Assembly (NCBI GenBank): GCA_024704765.1
Contig: JAKMXF010000188.1
Location: 491,015-555,014 of the forward strand
Source of the DNA: Oopsacas minuta
Taxonomy: Eukaryota; Porifera; Hexactinellida; Lyssacinosida; Leucopsacidae
DNA length: 64,000 bases
Reading direction: 5' to 3'
A program made the position numbers and the translations under genes. Of the stretch, positions 28,953-41,000 are shown one piece after another. The notes below the pieces were generated by a model. That model did not search any database, was not told the origin of the DNA, and was given only the letters and a program-made list of their open reading frames with translations. Numbering within the stretch: the stretch's first letter is position 1; each line of letters starts with the position of its first letter.

Positions 28953-30102
28953 TTGATGGAAGTATCTATATATACTATTGTTGTTGTTGTTGTTGTTGTT
29001 GTCCTATCTAATTCTACAAGAAATTTTGTGATATCAACAATGGCATCAGCGCTTCATATTCTTGATCTTGAAATTGCTAGTAGCTTGCGCCGTCAAAGAG
29101 TTTTCAGAGATCGACTAAATCCCCTAGATGAATATTCTGATGCAGAATTTATTGCTCGTTACAGAATTGCTCGCTATATTTTCATGGAACTTCTAAATGA
29201 AATACAGAGTAAATTATTCCGATCAACAACATGTTCCCATTCCATACCTCCAACAACACAATTGGCAGTAGCACTACAGTTCCTAGCAACTGGTACATTT
29301 CAGACAGTAGTTGCTTCTGCTCATGGCATTTCACGAACATCTGTATCAAGGTGTGTCGCTGCAGTTTGTGATGGCTTAGCATCTATTGCAAGTAGATATA
29401 TTAAATTTCCTAGCGAAATTCGACAAAGAGTTATCCAAGAATCATTTCATCAACATGGAGGATTTCCTCTTGTGTTCGGTGGATCGATGGCTCACACGTA
29501 GCCATCACTGCACCTGCATTCAATGAAGAAGTGTATGTCAATCGAAAGTTGTTTCATTCTATTAATATACAAGCAATTTGTGATCATGAATTTCGTTTCA
29601 TAGATTCTGTTGTTATGTGGCCCGGGAGTACACATGATGCATTCATATGGCGACAATCCGCTGTAAACGAAAAAATATCAAATGGCACTATACCAACAGT
29701 TCATGGATGGTTATTGGGTGATAGTGCGTATGGATTAAACCGAATCTCATGACTCCAATACCATCTCCAATCACTCCTGGACAAAGAAGATATAATCGAT
29801 CCTTTGTAAAGGTTCGAAAAACGATCGAATGTTCTTTTGGCATTTGGAAAAGTCGTTGGCGCTCAATGGACAAAAACAGGAGGTTTCCTTTCTTACAGTC
29901 CGGAAAAGTGCTGCAAAATTATTATGGCAACTATTGTGCTGCATAACATTTGTATCAACCATAGCCTCGATACTGACATCGATACACTGGATGAACAAAT
30001 TCATGAGACTCACACTCCCCATCCGTCAGGAAATGGAGTATTGATGAGACAAGAAATAGTATCAACTTTTTTTATTAAACTCGGGGTTAAGTTTTTATAT
30101 TA
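28953..30102 (+). pseudogene. PIF/Harbinger (HARBI1-like) transposase, frameshifted
   Basis: An N-terminal helix-turn-helix region reads 'EFIARYRIARYIFMELL', 'IPPTTQLAVALQFLATGTF', then 'ASAHGISRTSVSRCVAAVCD', all standard for HARBI1. After a frameshift near 29480 the DDE domain continues as 'IDGSHVAI', 'VDSVVMWPGSTHDAF'-like and 'GWLLGDSAYG' (second catalytic Asp). A third frame gives 'RKTIECSFGIWKSRW' (catalytic Glu), and a fourth 'IMATIVLHNICI'. At least three frameshifts and one stop make it non-functional. A TTG microsatellite at 28977-29000 precedes the likely ATG at 29041. The convergent ORF at 30138-31610 is the second Harbinger gene. Confidence 0.88.
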
Positions 30103-30137
30103 GTTATTATAGCAAGTGTAGTTTCATTTGAATATAA

Positions 30138-31610
30138 TTATAGAATAACAGTTACAGACATAGGGAACGCCGTTGCCTTACTTTCTAACTTAGCAATACA
30201 CAGATATACGTAAGTTATGCAAAAAAAACTAAATTTATCAAAAATTGTGGATTCTGGTACATTACCAGTGGGGAAATTCGTTGGAAATCTGTTTGGAGCA
30301 ACGAATGGAAACGATTGTTGTGCCAGGAGATTAATTATTGCTGTTTGATTTTGGACCATTTCAAGCAGTAACTGGAGTATGTTCCCAATAGATACCAAAT
30401 TCTCTTTGATCTTTCTCAAAAGTTCTAACTTATCATCCTCTTTTGCAATAAGAATACGTTTTGTATCATCAATGTCAATGGACGTTACCAACTATGGATG
30501 TTGTCTTTTCCTACTAACTGCTGGTACTTCACCATCAAATAGGACTGAAGGACTAATTAGCATTTGGTCTGCTGATAGTTGGGAACTTTGTGGCGCAGCA
30601 GAGACGTCTATTCCACAACTAATTCCCTCGAAGATTTCTGTACCACTTATGCTATAGATCTTTTCCTCCAATGGGGTTAAACTCTGCATCAGCTGGTCCA
30701 CCCCCAGTTTTTCTGATAGATTTATTTTATTTGCAATTAGAGGTTTGTGCTAACACAAAAGGTCAGACCACTTCTTTATAACATCATCTCTAGATCTATG
30801 CACACCGTGTTGACTTGTTAAACCACTCGCAATTTGATCCCAAAGTGAAGCTTTTTCTTCAAATGTTAGAGATGCACTAAAGCAGTGGTTCCCAACGGGG
30901 GCGCTGTGGAGGAAGGGGTGCTGAGAAGATAATGAGCCGTTGGATGAAGATTTATTCTAACATCTGTAAATTTTGCGAAATACTATTGTATCATTAATAT
31001 GTTGTGCACTTTACCCATAATGACAATTCTAACACGTTACCCACAAGAAGAGCTAAGTATTCAACATTTACAATCAATCAATGCCTTCAATGGTATCTTT
31101 TCTTTGTTTTGAATTAATAGTTCAGTCGGCTTCTTAACAAAGAAGTTATAAAAAATGATCATACCATGTTATTTCATTAATTACTTCAATAGCAGACACG
31201 TTTTTTTTGCATATCCGATCATGGCTTAAAACCCCAAGAAAAAGTGCCGGAAATACTTCATAGATTATCTGAAATTTGTTTACATCGCCTCACCTACGCA
31301 GTTAGAACCGGATGAATTCAAACTAGCAAAGAGCCACCAAGTCAGGGATCACATGTTCCAACGTATAACTAGATTAGTCCCTAGATACTCTATCAGTCTA
31401 TCATTTATTATTCCATATATTCACTAATTAAAATCTGATTCAATAAAGCATTAAGTAGGGGGCGTTAAATTGGTAAAGATTGGGAAACACTGCACTAAAG
31501 CTACCAACTAGCCTAGATTTATTTTATTGTACTAAATCAACTAATGTATTGATTTCTTCCTACGAGTAATTTTTCGATCTTGTTTTTGTTCTATCTTGTT
31601 GAAAGTCCAT
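30138..31610 (-). pseudogene. Harbinger second ORF: Myb/SANT-like DNA-binding protein, interrupted
   Basis: The minus strand starts at ATG 31610 ('MDFQQDRTKTRSKNYS'), followed by an in-frame TAG and 'EEINTLVDLV'. It is interrupted at 31500 by a 610-bp hAT MITE and resumes at 30882 as 'SLTFEEKASLWDQIASGL' and 'RSRDDVIKKWSDLLC'. Together these make the Myb/SANT-like trihelix fold used by Harbinger elements to bind their ends and help the transposase. The C-terminal half (30492-30701 and 30138-30491) is a Ser/Gln-rich linker and a helix ('LLRKIKENLVSIGNILQLLL') of the type involved in multimerisation. The convergent layout with the transposase is characteristic of PIF/Harbinger. Confidence 0.78.
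30883..31492. mobile_element. hAT MITE (610 bp) inside the Harbinger Myb-like ORF
   Basis: Termini CAGTGGTTCCCAACGGGGGC and, read inward from the right, CAGTGTTTCCCAATCTTTAC. Flanked by CACTAAAG at 30875-30882 and 31493-31500. No coding potential. Confidence 0.9.
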
Positions 31611-32324
31611 TTTCGAATTTATGCTATAAACACTAGAAGTCTTTTCGAAGATTTATGTAGTTTAGAACTACTTAACTTTCTTATCTGCTGGATCAATCAA
31701 TAGTATCTTTCACCACCTTATAATTGTTCTTTAGATTTTACACAGTTTTTATCAAAATAATATTTGTAATTCACCAACATTCTTCAATATGGCTTTCGGT
31801 GTTATATTATGACTACATGTTACCATATTGTTAAATGGATTAGGAAACTATGATGTACCGTATTTACTCGAAATGTAGCTCGTACGTGAATACTTGCCTA
31901 CCCCGAAATATTTCCCAACCATCCCTTTCGGTCCTTGCTCGAACGGTATTTGATAAAGAAATTTCAGGTATATGGTCATGGTGCTATGACATCTTTGATT
32001 AATGTAATTGCCCAAAATAGAGATCAAATTCGAAATTTGTCGTCGAGAGGGCGAGAAATCGTAGACTAAAAATTGAGGCAAACTACTGTTCGAGTAAATA
32101 GATATTTAGTATTACACACAGGTTATTACACTTAAGTGTAAGCAAATCCAAAGTAGAACTTAAGTTTTGCTTATAACTTAAGCAAATTCTAAGTATGTTA
32201 TTAAGTTTTGAACATTTAGGAATCTTAACGAAAACTGGAATTTTATTTAGGAATTGCTTAAGTTTACTTAATTTTAAGTTAAGCAAAACTTAAGTTGTTT
32301 GGTGAATGAGGCCCCAGGTCTCAA
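31611..32324. other. AT-rich stretch with clustered CTTAAG motifs
   Basis: No gene. At 32120-32310 there are many AACTTAAG/CTTAAGTT motifs in both orientations, ending 'TTGGTGAATGAGGCCCC', which looks like the end of a MITE. The left end is unclear. The NHL-like duplication starts at about 32325. Confidence 0.4.
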
Positions 32325-32458
32325 AAGGCGTGAACGGCAGAGCGAAATTAGAGGAAGAAAGGTATTCAATTGATTGATCCCATGGTATCAAATAGTCCCC
32401 TGAATAACACAGTAAATGTATAAACACACTAATCACTATAATTGGGAAATAAACAACA

Positions 32459-32494
<36 letters not shown>

Positions 32495-33720
32495 CAATGG
32501 GACAGGAGATTAGAATAGCTGTAGACAGTTGTCCTCCTTCATGTCACCAACTGTAACATAGCCAGATGGTTCTATAAATATGCAGGAAGGACGGAATATT
32601 TGACACAATCCATGCCCTGTCTCACAAACTGTTTCTATGAATTCACCAAACTGGTCAAACACTTTGATGAAATTATCCCAGAAATCGCATATGTATATTC
32701 TCAATTCATTTGTGATAGGATTATAGAACAAGTTGAAGTTGTATGCTCCTACAATCTGATCCTCTGTGAGTATAGACCTTATGAGTACTCCTTCTAGAGA
32801 GAATATTTGTAGACGAGAGGGAGATCCTGTGAAGAGACATATAACACAGTCATTAGCAGCCTTCATGTCCTGTAGCCATGGATACCTATTAGGCATCTTG
32901 GTATGCAGGATAGGATTAAGTGGGTATTCTTATTCTATACAGAGAAGATCTACCTGCATACGGATGAGACTGGGCTTAAGAGTCCCCACATACAAATGCG
33001 TACTGTTAGAGGAGGTACAACAAGCCTGTGGTATTGAGATGGTGTGTTCAGGATCCATGTGAGATATCTCTAAACTATCTTCCCATGTTAAGCTGAATTG
33101 TACTAATGAACTTGTATAGCACACGAACAAGGACTGCTTGAAGTATGTCAATGAGACAGGGGTAGTAGCTGAATGAGGATCATGATACGAACAATAAGCT
33201 ACAAGATCATCAGCTCTGTAGAGTGAGACAGTATCACCGTATCTATCCGTTACTATTACGTTATCCTTAATCGCAATTATACCAGCTGGTGTATCTAATT
33301 GGAGACTTATAACTCCACCTCTATCAACACCAGATGCTACAGGGATGTTCCTCTCTTCTTTGGGTGGAGCTTTCCACATGAGATAGTTATCAGTGTCGAT
33401 AGCAAATGAAGGAATGTCTATTCTGTTGTCGTAATAGTGACGGATCTGTCTTTGTATTAAATCATATATATCCTTCAAATCCTTATCCTCCTTATTCTTC
33501 CTGACGAGATATTCTAGAGACCTAGTGTCTCTGTATAGGAAAGATAGTTCATTGAATGTGAAAGTCACATCCTCCTCAACCTCTGCATAACAATCCTCAT
33601 ATTTATTAGAAAATGAGGGTAGAACTTTATTGACACCATAAATGGCGCATAAAATTGTCTGAATAAACAAACAAATGAATTGAATAAGTAAATACACAAA
33701 TTATTAAAGTACGTGTATGT
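32325..33720 (-). repeat. Inverted duplication of the NHL-like locus (internally deleted)
   Basis: The reverse complement matches about 15700-15842 and 17033-18285 of the locus at 16-18 kb, including 5' flank, coding sequence, stop region, the TTA microsatellite and about 170 bp of 3' flank. The piece corresponding to about 15843-17032 is missing, so the upstream flank joins directly to the codons for 'DCYAEVEEDVTF'. Confidence 0.9.
32510..33597 (-). pseudogene. Truncated, nonsense-mutated copy of the NHL-like gene
   Basis: Codes in one frame for the last about 355 residues of the 16-18 kb protein with scattered substitutions. The N-terminal coiled-coil half is absent. A single CAA to TAA change at about 32932-32930 (after 'VDLLCIE') stops the frame, which otherwise remains open to the same terminal 'EDNCLQLF'. 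The frame is open upstream into the former 5' flank to 33697, so a short fusion ORF of 255 codons exists; there is no reason to think it is expressed. Confidence 0.88.
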
Positions 33721-33889
33721 TGATGTAATTAATGTTCTAACATAGCATTCTATACACTAAGGTAATGGCACTCTATTCAAATTCTGGACCATGGATGGCA
33801 ATTACCCTGGACTTTCAAAATTTCAAATAATTGTTTTAATGCCTTTCAACGCTATTCTAAAGTGCTCTAATGTAATATTTGTTATATTT

Positions 33890-34773
33890 TCATGATTTAC
33901 AAGCTCTCAACCCAAATATAATTCCCATATTATAAACCTTTAATAGTAGAAACACAGACGCAGAAGAATATTTAAGATCGAACACCTTTAGAAGATTCGA
34001 AAGTTGGAGTCTGCGTTCGCTCTCTACTATCTGATTAAAGGAAATCTGATACTTGGATCCTGACATCTGTCTATATAGACCAAAGTGGTGTTCAAGAGGA
34101 TCATTCTGGATTCTGGCAGTTAGAAGGTATTGGTAGCCGCAGTTGTCTGTAAGTTGTGTGACTAGAAGTGATGACGCCTCACAAGTGTGTCTAAAGCTGG
34201 TAAAGATTTGTGCAGTGAACTTTCCAGATGTAAACGGCAGATTAACCCAGCAGTTCAACTAAGAGACAACGTTGTTCACAAATGTTAAACGTAAGTCTGA
34301 GGGATAAATTGGAGCTGAATAATCATCATTAAATCGTATATTTCTCTGACTCAGTTTACATTAAATATTTTCCACACTTTATTGATTAGCTCAAGAAATT
34401 CTACTGTTTGATTGACGTGTAAGGTGTTATTTTCCATTTTCCAAGCTAATAGGCCAGCTGATGTTGTTTCCTGGTAAATTTTCAATGCGAAACTAACATT
34501 TTGTCGTTCTAACCTAGATGGCCAACAAGATTTCGCTGTTAATTTTGGTGCTCACTTCAAGACATTGCGTTTATCAGATTTTAAACAAATTACGGATATC
34601 TTCAAATAGTGAATAGCAAATTTCGGGATAATTTGATTTAGAGGGAAATTGAATAGTCGAAATGCTGGCTCGAGAAATTGAGACATAAATTTATTTGTGT
34701 CACTTATATTTCGTTTTGGATTTGCACTTAACTGGCAATCACCGAATTTCGGAAAAATGAATTTATTATCCAA
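33890..34773 (-). pseudogene. Second P-element/THAP9-like transposase relic
   Basis: The minus-strand frame 34773-34552 ends at a TGA and then continues in frame as 'APKLTAKSCWPSRLERQNVS' and 'FALKIYQETTSAGLLAW', the conserved P-type block that normally reads LTxKHIxPxxxxKMxVxxA. After a frameshift, 33890-34258 gives 'YQYLLTARIQNDPLEHHFGL', the family's 'YLLTxRxxQDxLExFFG' block, with His-His where Phe-Phe is usual. It is clearly different from the element at 18.9-25.0 kb, so it is a separate P-type family. No terminal repeats were identified. Confidence 0.75.
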
Positions 34774-35128
34774 ATTTTAAAGATTTAACCAATTATTCCT
34801 GATGGATTTAATGATGTGAACAATACCAAAATAACAGAATCAAATTTCTTTCTGGATTGCATGGGTGTTGTACTTTTGGTTGCAGTGTCGAATCAGCGGA
34901 AAACATTTGAATAATCGAACATTGAGTGGATAGTTGTCTGTACACACAGATTCAATATCACAGATAGTCGATTTAACAATGGATATAAAGTTTCTGCAGA
35001 AGAAGAGCCTAAAGGTATTAACCGGAGAATAGAGAAGAACCGGTTGATAAACTAGAAACCATCATAGAAATAAAGTAGTGTGTGGATCATCCACAGGGAA
35101 ATACTAGATAGTTCACAAGGTAATACCT

Positions 35129-35446
35129 GATTGTAAAGTAGAAATGTTGAAAGTGGGGCTGGTAGGACCTGCCCCTATACTGTTAACAGCTGTAACTCTA
35201 ATATAATATGTGTTATAAGCGTGTAGTTGTGTGAAGATATGTCCTTCTTCTTCTAACAATGGATAGACAGGTGTAGTCACTGGTATAGATATTTCTTTCA
35301 ATTCTGAATTAAATGGAGTTCCTTGTATTGTAATGACATATCTCGTAATGATACCATTCTGATAGAAAGAGGGAGGAGGATAGTATATTACAATTATAGC
35401 AGTAGCATTGTTGGAGTAGCTGTAATGTTCTGAGGAGGATGAGAAG
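35129..35446 (-). pseudogene. Fibronectin type III exon with one-base deletion
   Basis: A candidate exon between acceptor TCTTGTAG (about 35454-35447) and donor CAG/GTATTA (about 35128). It reads 'SHPPQNITATPT' and, after a shift of one base near 35405, 'AIIVIYYPPPSFYQNGIITR', 'YNTYYIRVTAVNSIGAGPTS' and 'TFNISTLQS': a standard FN3 beta-sandwich with the Tyr-Val-x-Ala-x-Asn-x-x-Gly core. FN3 domains are extracellular or cell-surface modules of animal proteins. No neighbouring FN3 exons are visible, so it is an orphan fragment or part of a gene broken by insertions. Confidence 0.75.
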
Positions 35447-35460
35447 GTGCTACAAGAGTA

Positions 35461-35761
35461 AATTTATGAATCTAGTGGTTGATACCCCAATTCAGAGTTT
35501 CTATAATTGTCTAGCAAAAGGGTGTCCAACCTACGGCCAATCATCCAGACTATAAATCATTATTAAGAACTTTGAATTAATACAATTAAGAGTAGAAATA
35601 GTAAACTTAGTTTCAGTTTCTTTGAAATCTGCAAGACTTCTTTGGTATGCTTCCGGTATCCTCCTTCCTCCTTGTCATCCAGAGATAGTATTTGACAGCT
35701 AACAGTAGGGTCAGTCATATAGCTAGGACAGTTGGGGAAGATGCAAGGAACTGCGCACTTC
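35461..35761. other. Unassigned stretch, possible upstream exon
   Basis: On the minus strand 35600-35760 reads through as 'KCAVPCIFPNCPSYMTDPTV' and 'SCQILSLDDKEEGGY', Cys-rich and open. It could be an exon upstream of the FN3 fragment, but I recognise no domain. Confidence 0.3.
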
Positions 35762-36443
35762 TTAACATATAATTACGAGATATTAAAAAGTACTCAGCGG
35801 GGAGTTCAGCCCGTACCCAGCGGGGTAGATTAGGTACGCTGGAAATTATTGTTATTTACAATGTGAATTTGACTTTTGTCTCTTTACCAATAATTAATAA
35901 CGTAATGGGTGTGTTTTGTATTATTGTTAAAATCTTCTATAATTGCTATGCCTACAATTATCTTTTCATTAGCGTCACTGGCCAGTTACTCTCAGTAGCA
36001 AAACCACAACTATATCACAAAGAATATTCACTTGAATAACAAAATTGCAAGAATTTCAATGTACAATCACAAAAAGAACAAAGCCTTCTCTATTTCACGG
36101 ACGTTTTGATACCCGAATTTACGGAACGGCCAAGTTCTGCTTGAAGAATGTCTACACCGGCGGTTGTCACCAAAATTTTGGCCTCCCTGACTTTGGTCCA
36201 GGCCAGATTTACCAACTTTCACGCCTTGTTTAGACGCCAGGTCGGCCTCAATCCCGAGAGGACAAATTTTCCAATGACGACCCCATATATCTGGCATAAG
36301 ATGGTAATATTAATGATAATCAACACAACGGACCTTTTGACCTTAGTTCAGCTCGTAATCAGCATGTACTCAATCTACGCGCTGAAATTTGTGTCATTTA
36401 AGGAGTGAATTTGAGCAACATTAATTCCTTATGAAGTAATTGT
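35762..36443 (+). repeat. Repeat family A, copy 3 (solo copy)
   Basis: 682 bp, same length, ends and orientation as 13271-13952 with about 98% identity by eye. It lacks an inverted partner here, showing that the unit can exist alone. Confidence 0.88.
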
Positions 36444-38058
36444 ATACTTTAGGGAAAGTATAATCATGTGTTATACCCTAATATTTTAGCTTTAATTACT
36501 GTACTGTTTGTACGATATGAACACCATTCCTTCTACTATAAAATATTACCGACACTAAAATATCCCTAGTCCAAAATTCGAGATTATGGGTTAAGATAGA
36601 AGGAATTTTGCTTTGAAAGAGCTGCCTAATCGCTTATACATTCCTCACTACAATATGAATCATTCCTTTATGAATTTATATAATATAACCCATCACTAAA
36701 TTTCAACACAAATTTAGAGTCCGTCATGTCAGTCTAGCGATCTTCAGCTAAATTAGATGTGCACTGATTCACTATCAGGTGAATACTTAATATTGAACGA
36801 GACTTTGGCTCGTCGCTTCGCGATGAACTCAGCACAATACGCCTCGAGATATTCAACGGACAAACAAACAAACAAACAAACAACAATTGAGATTTAATAA
36901 TATTGATGTTGTTTACAATATTCAGTCTCAGCATACTCAATTACTCCAGGATAGTCGTTGAAAGTATGATTCTACTTCAATTTGGAAATTCTTTGACTTT
37001 ATATTCATAAAAACAACAATAAATTTACATATGATTAATCCAAAAGTGTGAAAATCGGATTCAGCATGTTTGATATATTTAGCGAAGTTTTATTGAATTC
37101 TATTTTCTTCCTTGATAAACACGATAAATACATAGTTATGCGACTATTTCCAAATTGCATACCATAAATCCTCTCCTTGACAACGGACAAACAAACAAAC
37201 AAACAAACAAACAACAATTGTGGTTTAATAATATAGATTTGCTCCACCAATGTTTACTTCTTGAGTACTTTTAAGCAATCCTGTGGCATTATTTGTGTAT
37301 TCTAAAAGCTTCATGTGCTCATTTTCCTTTTTTTAAATGAGCTAAGGATTGGTTAAGATTTCCCGAATTATTTCGTTGAGATTTTTCGTGCCCCATTAGT
37401 AATTGTATGGAACCGCTAATAGTAGTATAAGGTTTTCGGTATCCTCCCGGGCCCTCACTTAGTCAAAATATGAGTTAGGAAATGACGGATACATAATTAT
37501 GAGGTGATTTCTGGTCCGGAAGTCTCTCAATATGTAGTCAAACATCTGTGAACATGATGACCTAGAAATATGTTTTGGCTAATTATTTAAAGATCAGTCT
37601 TAAAAACTGAGTAGGAATCGAGTAGATTTACATTCATACTTTAACAAACTGTAATTCACAATGTGCAACTGGAAAGTTTAAACTGTTCAACGGAGGACTC
37701 GAACCCGATTCCTACTCCGATTGAAACTTTTTTTGACTAACTAACGGCCCAGGAGGCTGTAGCCTTATAGCGTCATATAGTGTCCGTTCCACTATGGAGA
37801 CTACTTTGATCTCTTATCGCTCCTAAAGTATAAGTCGGATCATGAAGCTCAAAGAAGGAAAATGTAGTACATGAAGACATCTAGCATCTTCCACGAAATT
37901 AACATTTGCGACACAACGTAGATCTAAACCCAGGCTGAAGCCGCCTTACTCGTAATTCTGAATATGCCTTAGGAATCAATTGCTAACGAACTCAATTTTT
38001 ATTCTTTAGTACTCCCCTCATTAGCCTTTTCTTTATTTCCTCTCTGATACTATTGCCT
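36444..38058. other. Intergenic region before the dynein gene
   Basis: No gene. It contains two CAAA-rich microsatellite blocks preceded by CAACGGACAAAC (36850-36895 and 37180-37215), copies of the dispersed 'GGATTCAGCATGTTTGA' repeat (36921-36965 and 37029-37075), and a tRNA-B-box-like GGTTCGAGTCC on the minus strand at 37695-37705. The 37.9-38.06 kb part should hold the dynein promoter. Confidence 0.5.
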
Positions 38059-41000
38059 ATGGCTGATCATAGGAAACAGATTCTTCTTTCTTCTATTCAA
38101 CAATATTTTGGTGATCAATTTGGTAAATCTCATTTTGTGGATATTTCAGAAAGTTCTCAGCTGAATTCTTTTCTAGATGATGCTAATACTAGTCTATTAC
38201 TGATTCAGTATTGTAATAATACAGGTGCTTGTACATTTGAGGCATTTAACTATTTAGATACTTCAGTTATTTTTGATAGATTGTTAGTATTTATCAAACC
38301 TGAACCTATGGTTTTATCTTTAGAGAATATGCGTTCTCAATTCTTAATGTGTAGTTTATTGGACTCTCCTATTGATTTCTTAAATCAAATTATTCAGAAA
38401 TTTTACCTCCCGAGTTTTTTTCAGCCTCATCATGGACAGGATTCTATACATCCTAATCTGCTTTACCTACTTTCACAAATTGAATCCCACTTGTCTTCTT
38501 CAGTGAGACATGAAATACATTATACAGGAACTTCTGTTGAAGGTAATGCTTCTACCCTTGAAGAAAGTAAAGAATTTCTATCACAAATTCATTCTCCTTT
38601 TGATGAACAACAACACTGGGTGAATATCTCGAAAGAAACTACATCACATGAATTGCGTGATCGGGCTCATTTTATCCAGCGTACTCTTTCTCCTGTGGTG
38701 AAAGAGTTTTCCTCTTTTCCATATGTCCTCTTACCTGAAATATTGGATTGCTTAGATTCTATTTTCATTTCTTTTGATGAAATTTGGACGAATATTGACA
38801 TTCAACCACCTTATCCTGAAATTCGAATGTCAAAGTTAATTCAAGTGTGTACTTCTTCGCTATTATGTGTTTTCAGTCAAAGATTCTCTATTCTGGGTGT
38901 TTGGTTTTCTGAAACTCCAATCATTAAGCAATCTTTGTTTATTATGCGTGAAATTTGTACCAAATGGCTAGAAAACTGTGTACTTTACACTGGTCATATT
39001 TGGAGGAAATTTCTGCAACATCCCTGGCAGGGTCCTGTTCTTTCAAATGATAGTGTTGATCTATTTGTTTCTCGTATTGATGAACTTACGAAATATCGTA
39101 ATATATATGAACAGACTCAAGAAATGCTTACTATTGATGAATGTGAGGCTAGTGAACTATTTTCTGTGTTTGATTCTTTTTCTGGCTTGTCACCTCTTCA
39201 ACTGAATCCACTTACAGATACTTTATGGATGAATGCTGTTTATCAATTTAATTTAAGGATGCGTCCTTCGGAAACCATTGTGGCTGAAAAAATTATTCAA
39301 AAAGTTAGACAAATTCAGTCTTTCCCTATGCATGTATTGAGAGAATTTGATTTTTATCATGAGATATTGCAACTTCCAATTGTTAAAGTCCAATTATCCA
39401 ATGAAAGGGAAAGTCTTTTGAGTCTTTTAATTCACTACATTAATAATCTGACACAACTTTTTGAGGGAAATAAACTTCTAGACTCCAATCAACATCATGT
39501 ATATCCTTTGTATTCTAAGAATTCTCATTGTATCATCAGCTCTCTTTTATTCCTTGCACAAACTTCGTCTGAAATACAATTTCTCCTTCAAGCCTGTCCA
39601 AAACATTTACAAGATCTAGCCAACTTTCACAGCTTTATGAATAATCTCACACAATTAAAGGAAAGGGTTTTTAGTCTTCAAAGTGAGCAATTTGAATCCT
39701 GGTGTAGAGATATACTTAATATGATTGATGAAATACAGTCGCCCTTTGTAATAAATTTCAATGTTAACTCTCTTGTGGAATTTGATTCCATAGATGGCCA
39801 TTTAATCGTTTTTTACCATGATAAACTAATTCAATTATTACGTGAAGTGCGTAATATTTCTGCTCTAGGCTTTGTTATTCCTTCAAATATTTTACGTATT
39901 TCATCTGTCGCTGAAAAGTATTTTCAGATTGGGATAATCCTAAAGCAAATAGCACAGTTTTATAATACTATACACAACCAAATAATTCCAAGTCAGCAGC
40001 CACTTTTAATTTCTTCTTCAGTTAAACTTGACGCCTTGCTTAGAAATTCAAACATTGAAGGAATCAATGTTCGACATGATAAGAAAATGCAAGTAGACTG
40101 GGAATCTCCTGTTGAGATTTATGACTATGTCTCAAAGCTACAAAAGTTTGTCGAAGCGTTTTCTTTAGAGAATCGTAGGCTTAGATGCTCCCATTTTCTT
40201 TTGATCGTGTTTGTGGAAAACCTCTATGGCCTGAACTTACTAGAACATCATTCCAAATGGAAGCACTCTCTTTCAGAAATTCGAGAACTTATTCACAGGG
40301 TTCAATTAGAGAATGGATATGATAATTCTCACATGCACGCTTGGCATTTTCATTGGGACTTTCAATTGTTTAAAGTATTGGAATATTGGTATACGCATTG
40401 CCTTCAGCATTTGCATGACTTACTACCTGATATCAAAATTGACCTAGTTGTTAGAAATGATTCTCTCATGTTCAGACCTCCATTAGAAGAAGTAAGATCT
40501 AGATATTTACGTGAAATACGACATTTTCTATGCATTCCTCGAACCTTTAGAGGTGTGACAACTCCTGAGAAAAATCCTGGAAAGCTGTATTCCCAGATTA
40601 TCGAACATAATTCAACTTATTTTTTGAATATATATAAACTGGGTGAAAATTTAATGATTCGCTTGCGGCGCGTTCTTTCCATTTACGAACCCTGGGTAGT
40701 TTTTGCAAGTGGGCTTTTTAATAACGTCCAGGAGGAATATTGTCGAACTGTTCATTCTTTTGAGAATTGCTTCAAGCTTCTCAAAGTCAAAGGTTATGAG
40801 GCAAGTAACTTACCGAATTCTATTAGGATTGAATGTATCTCTATTTCTGCAATACAGGCTAAATCTTCAATTGATGCAATGTTCCATCATTTATTTGACT
40901 TATCATTGATGTCTCTGAAAGATAGCCTGAAAGATAGGTATAACACAGTTAATACATTTATCTCTGATGCTGAATTGAAATTAAACGTTAAGCCACAAAA

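Noticed and set aside
32930-33697. Independent 255-codon gene
   Set aside because: It is the nonsense-truncated duplicate of the NHL-like gene reading into copied 5' flank, not a separate gene.
37690-37710. tRNA gene on the minus strand (GGTTCGAGTCC matches a B box)
   Set aside because: No A box, acceptor stem or anticodon arm at proper spacing could be found; at best a tRNA-derived fragment.
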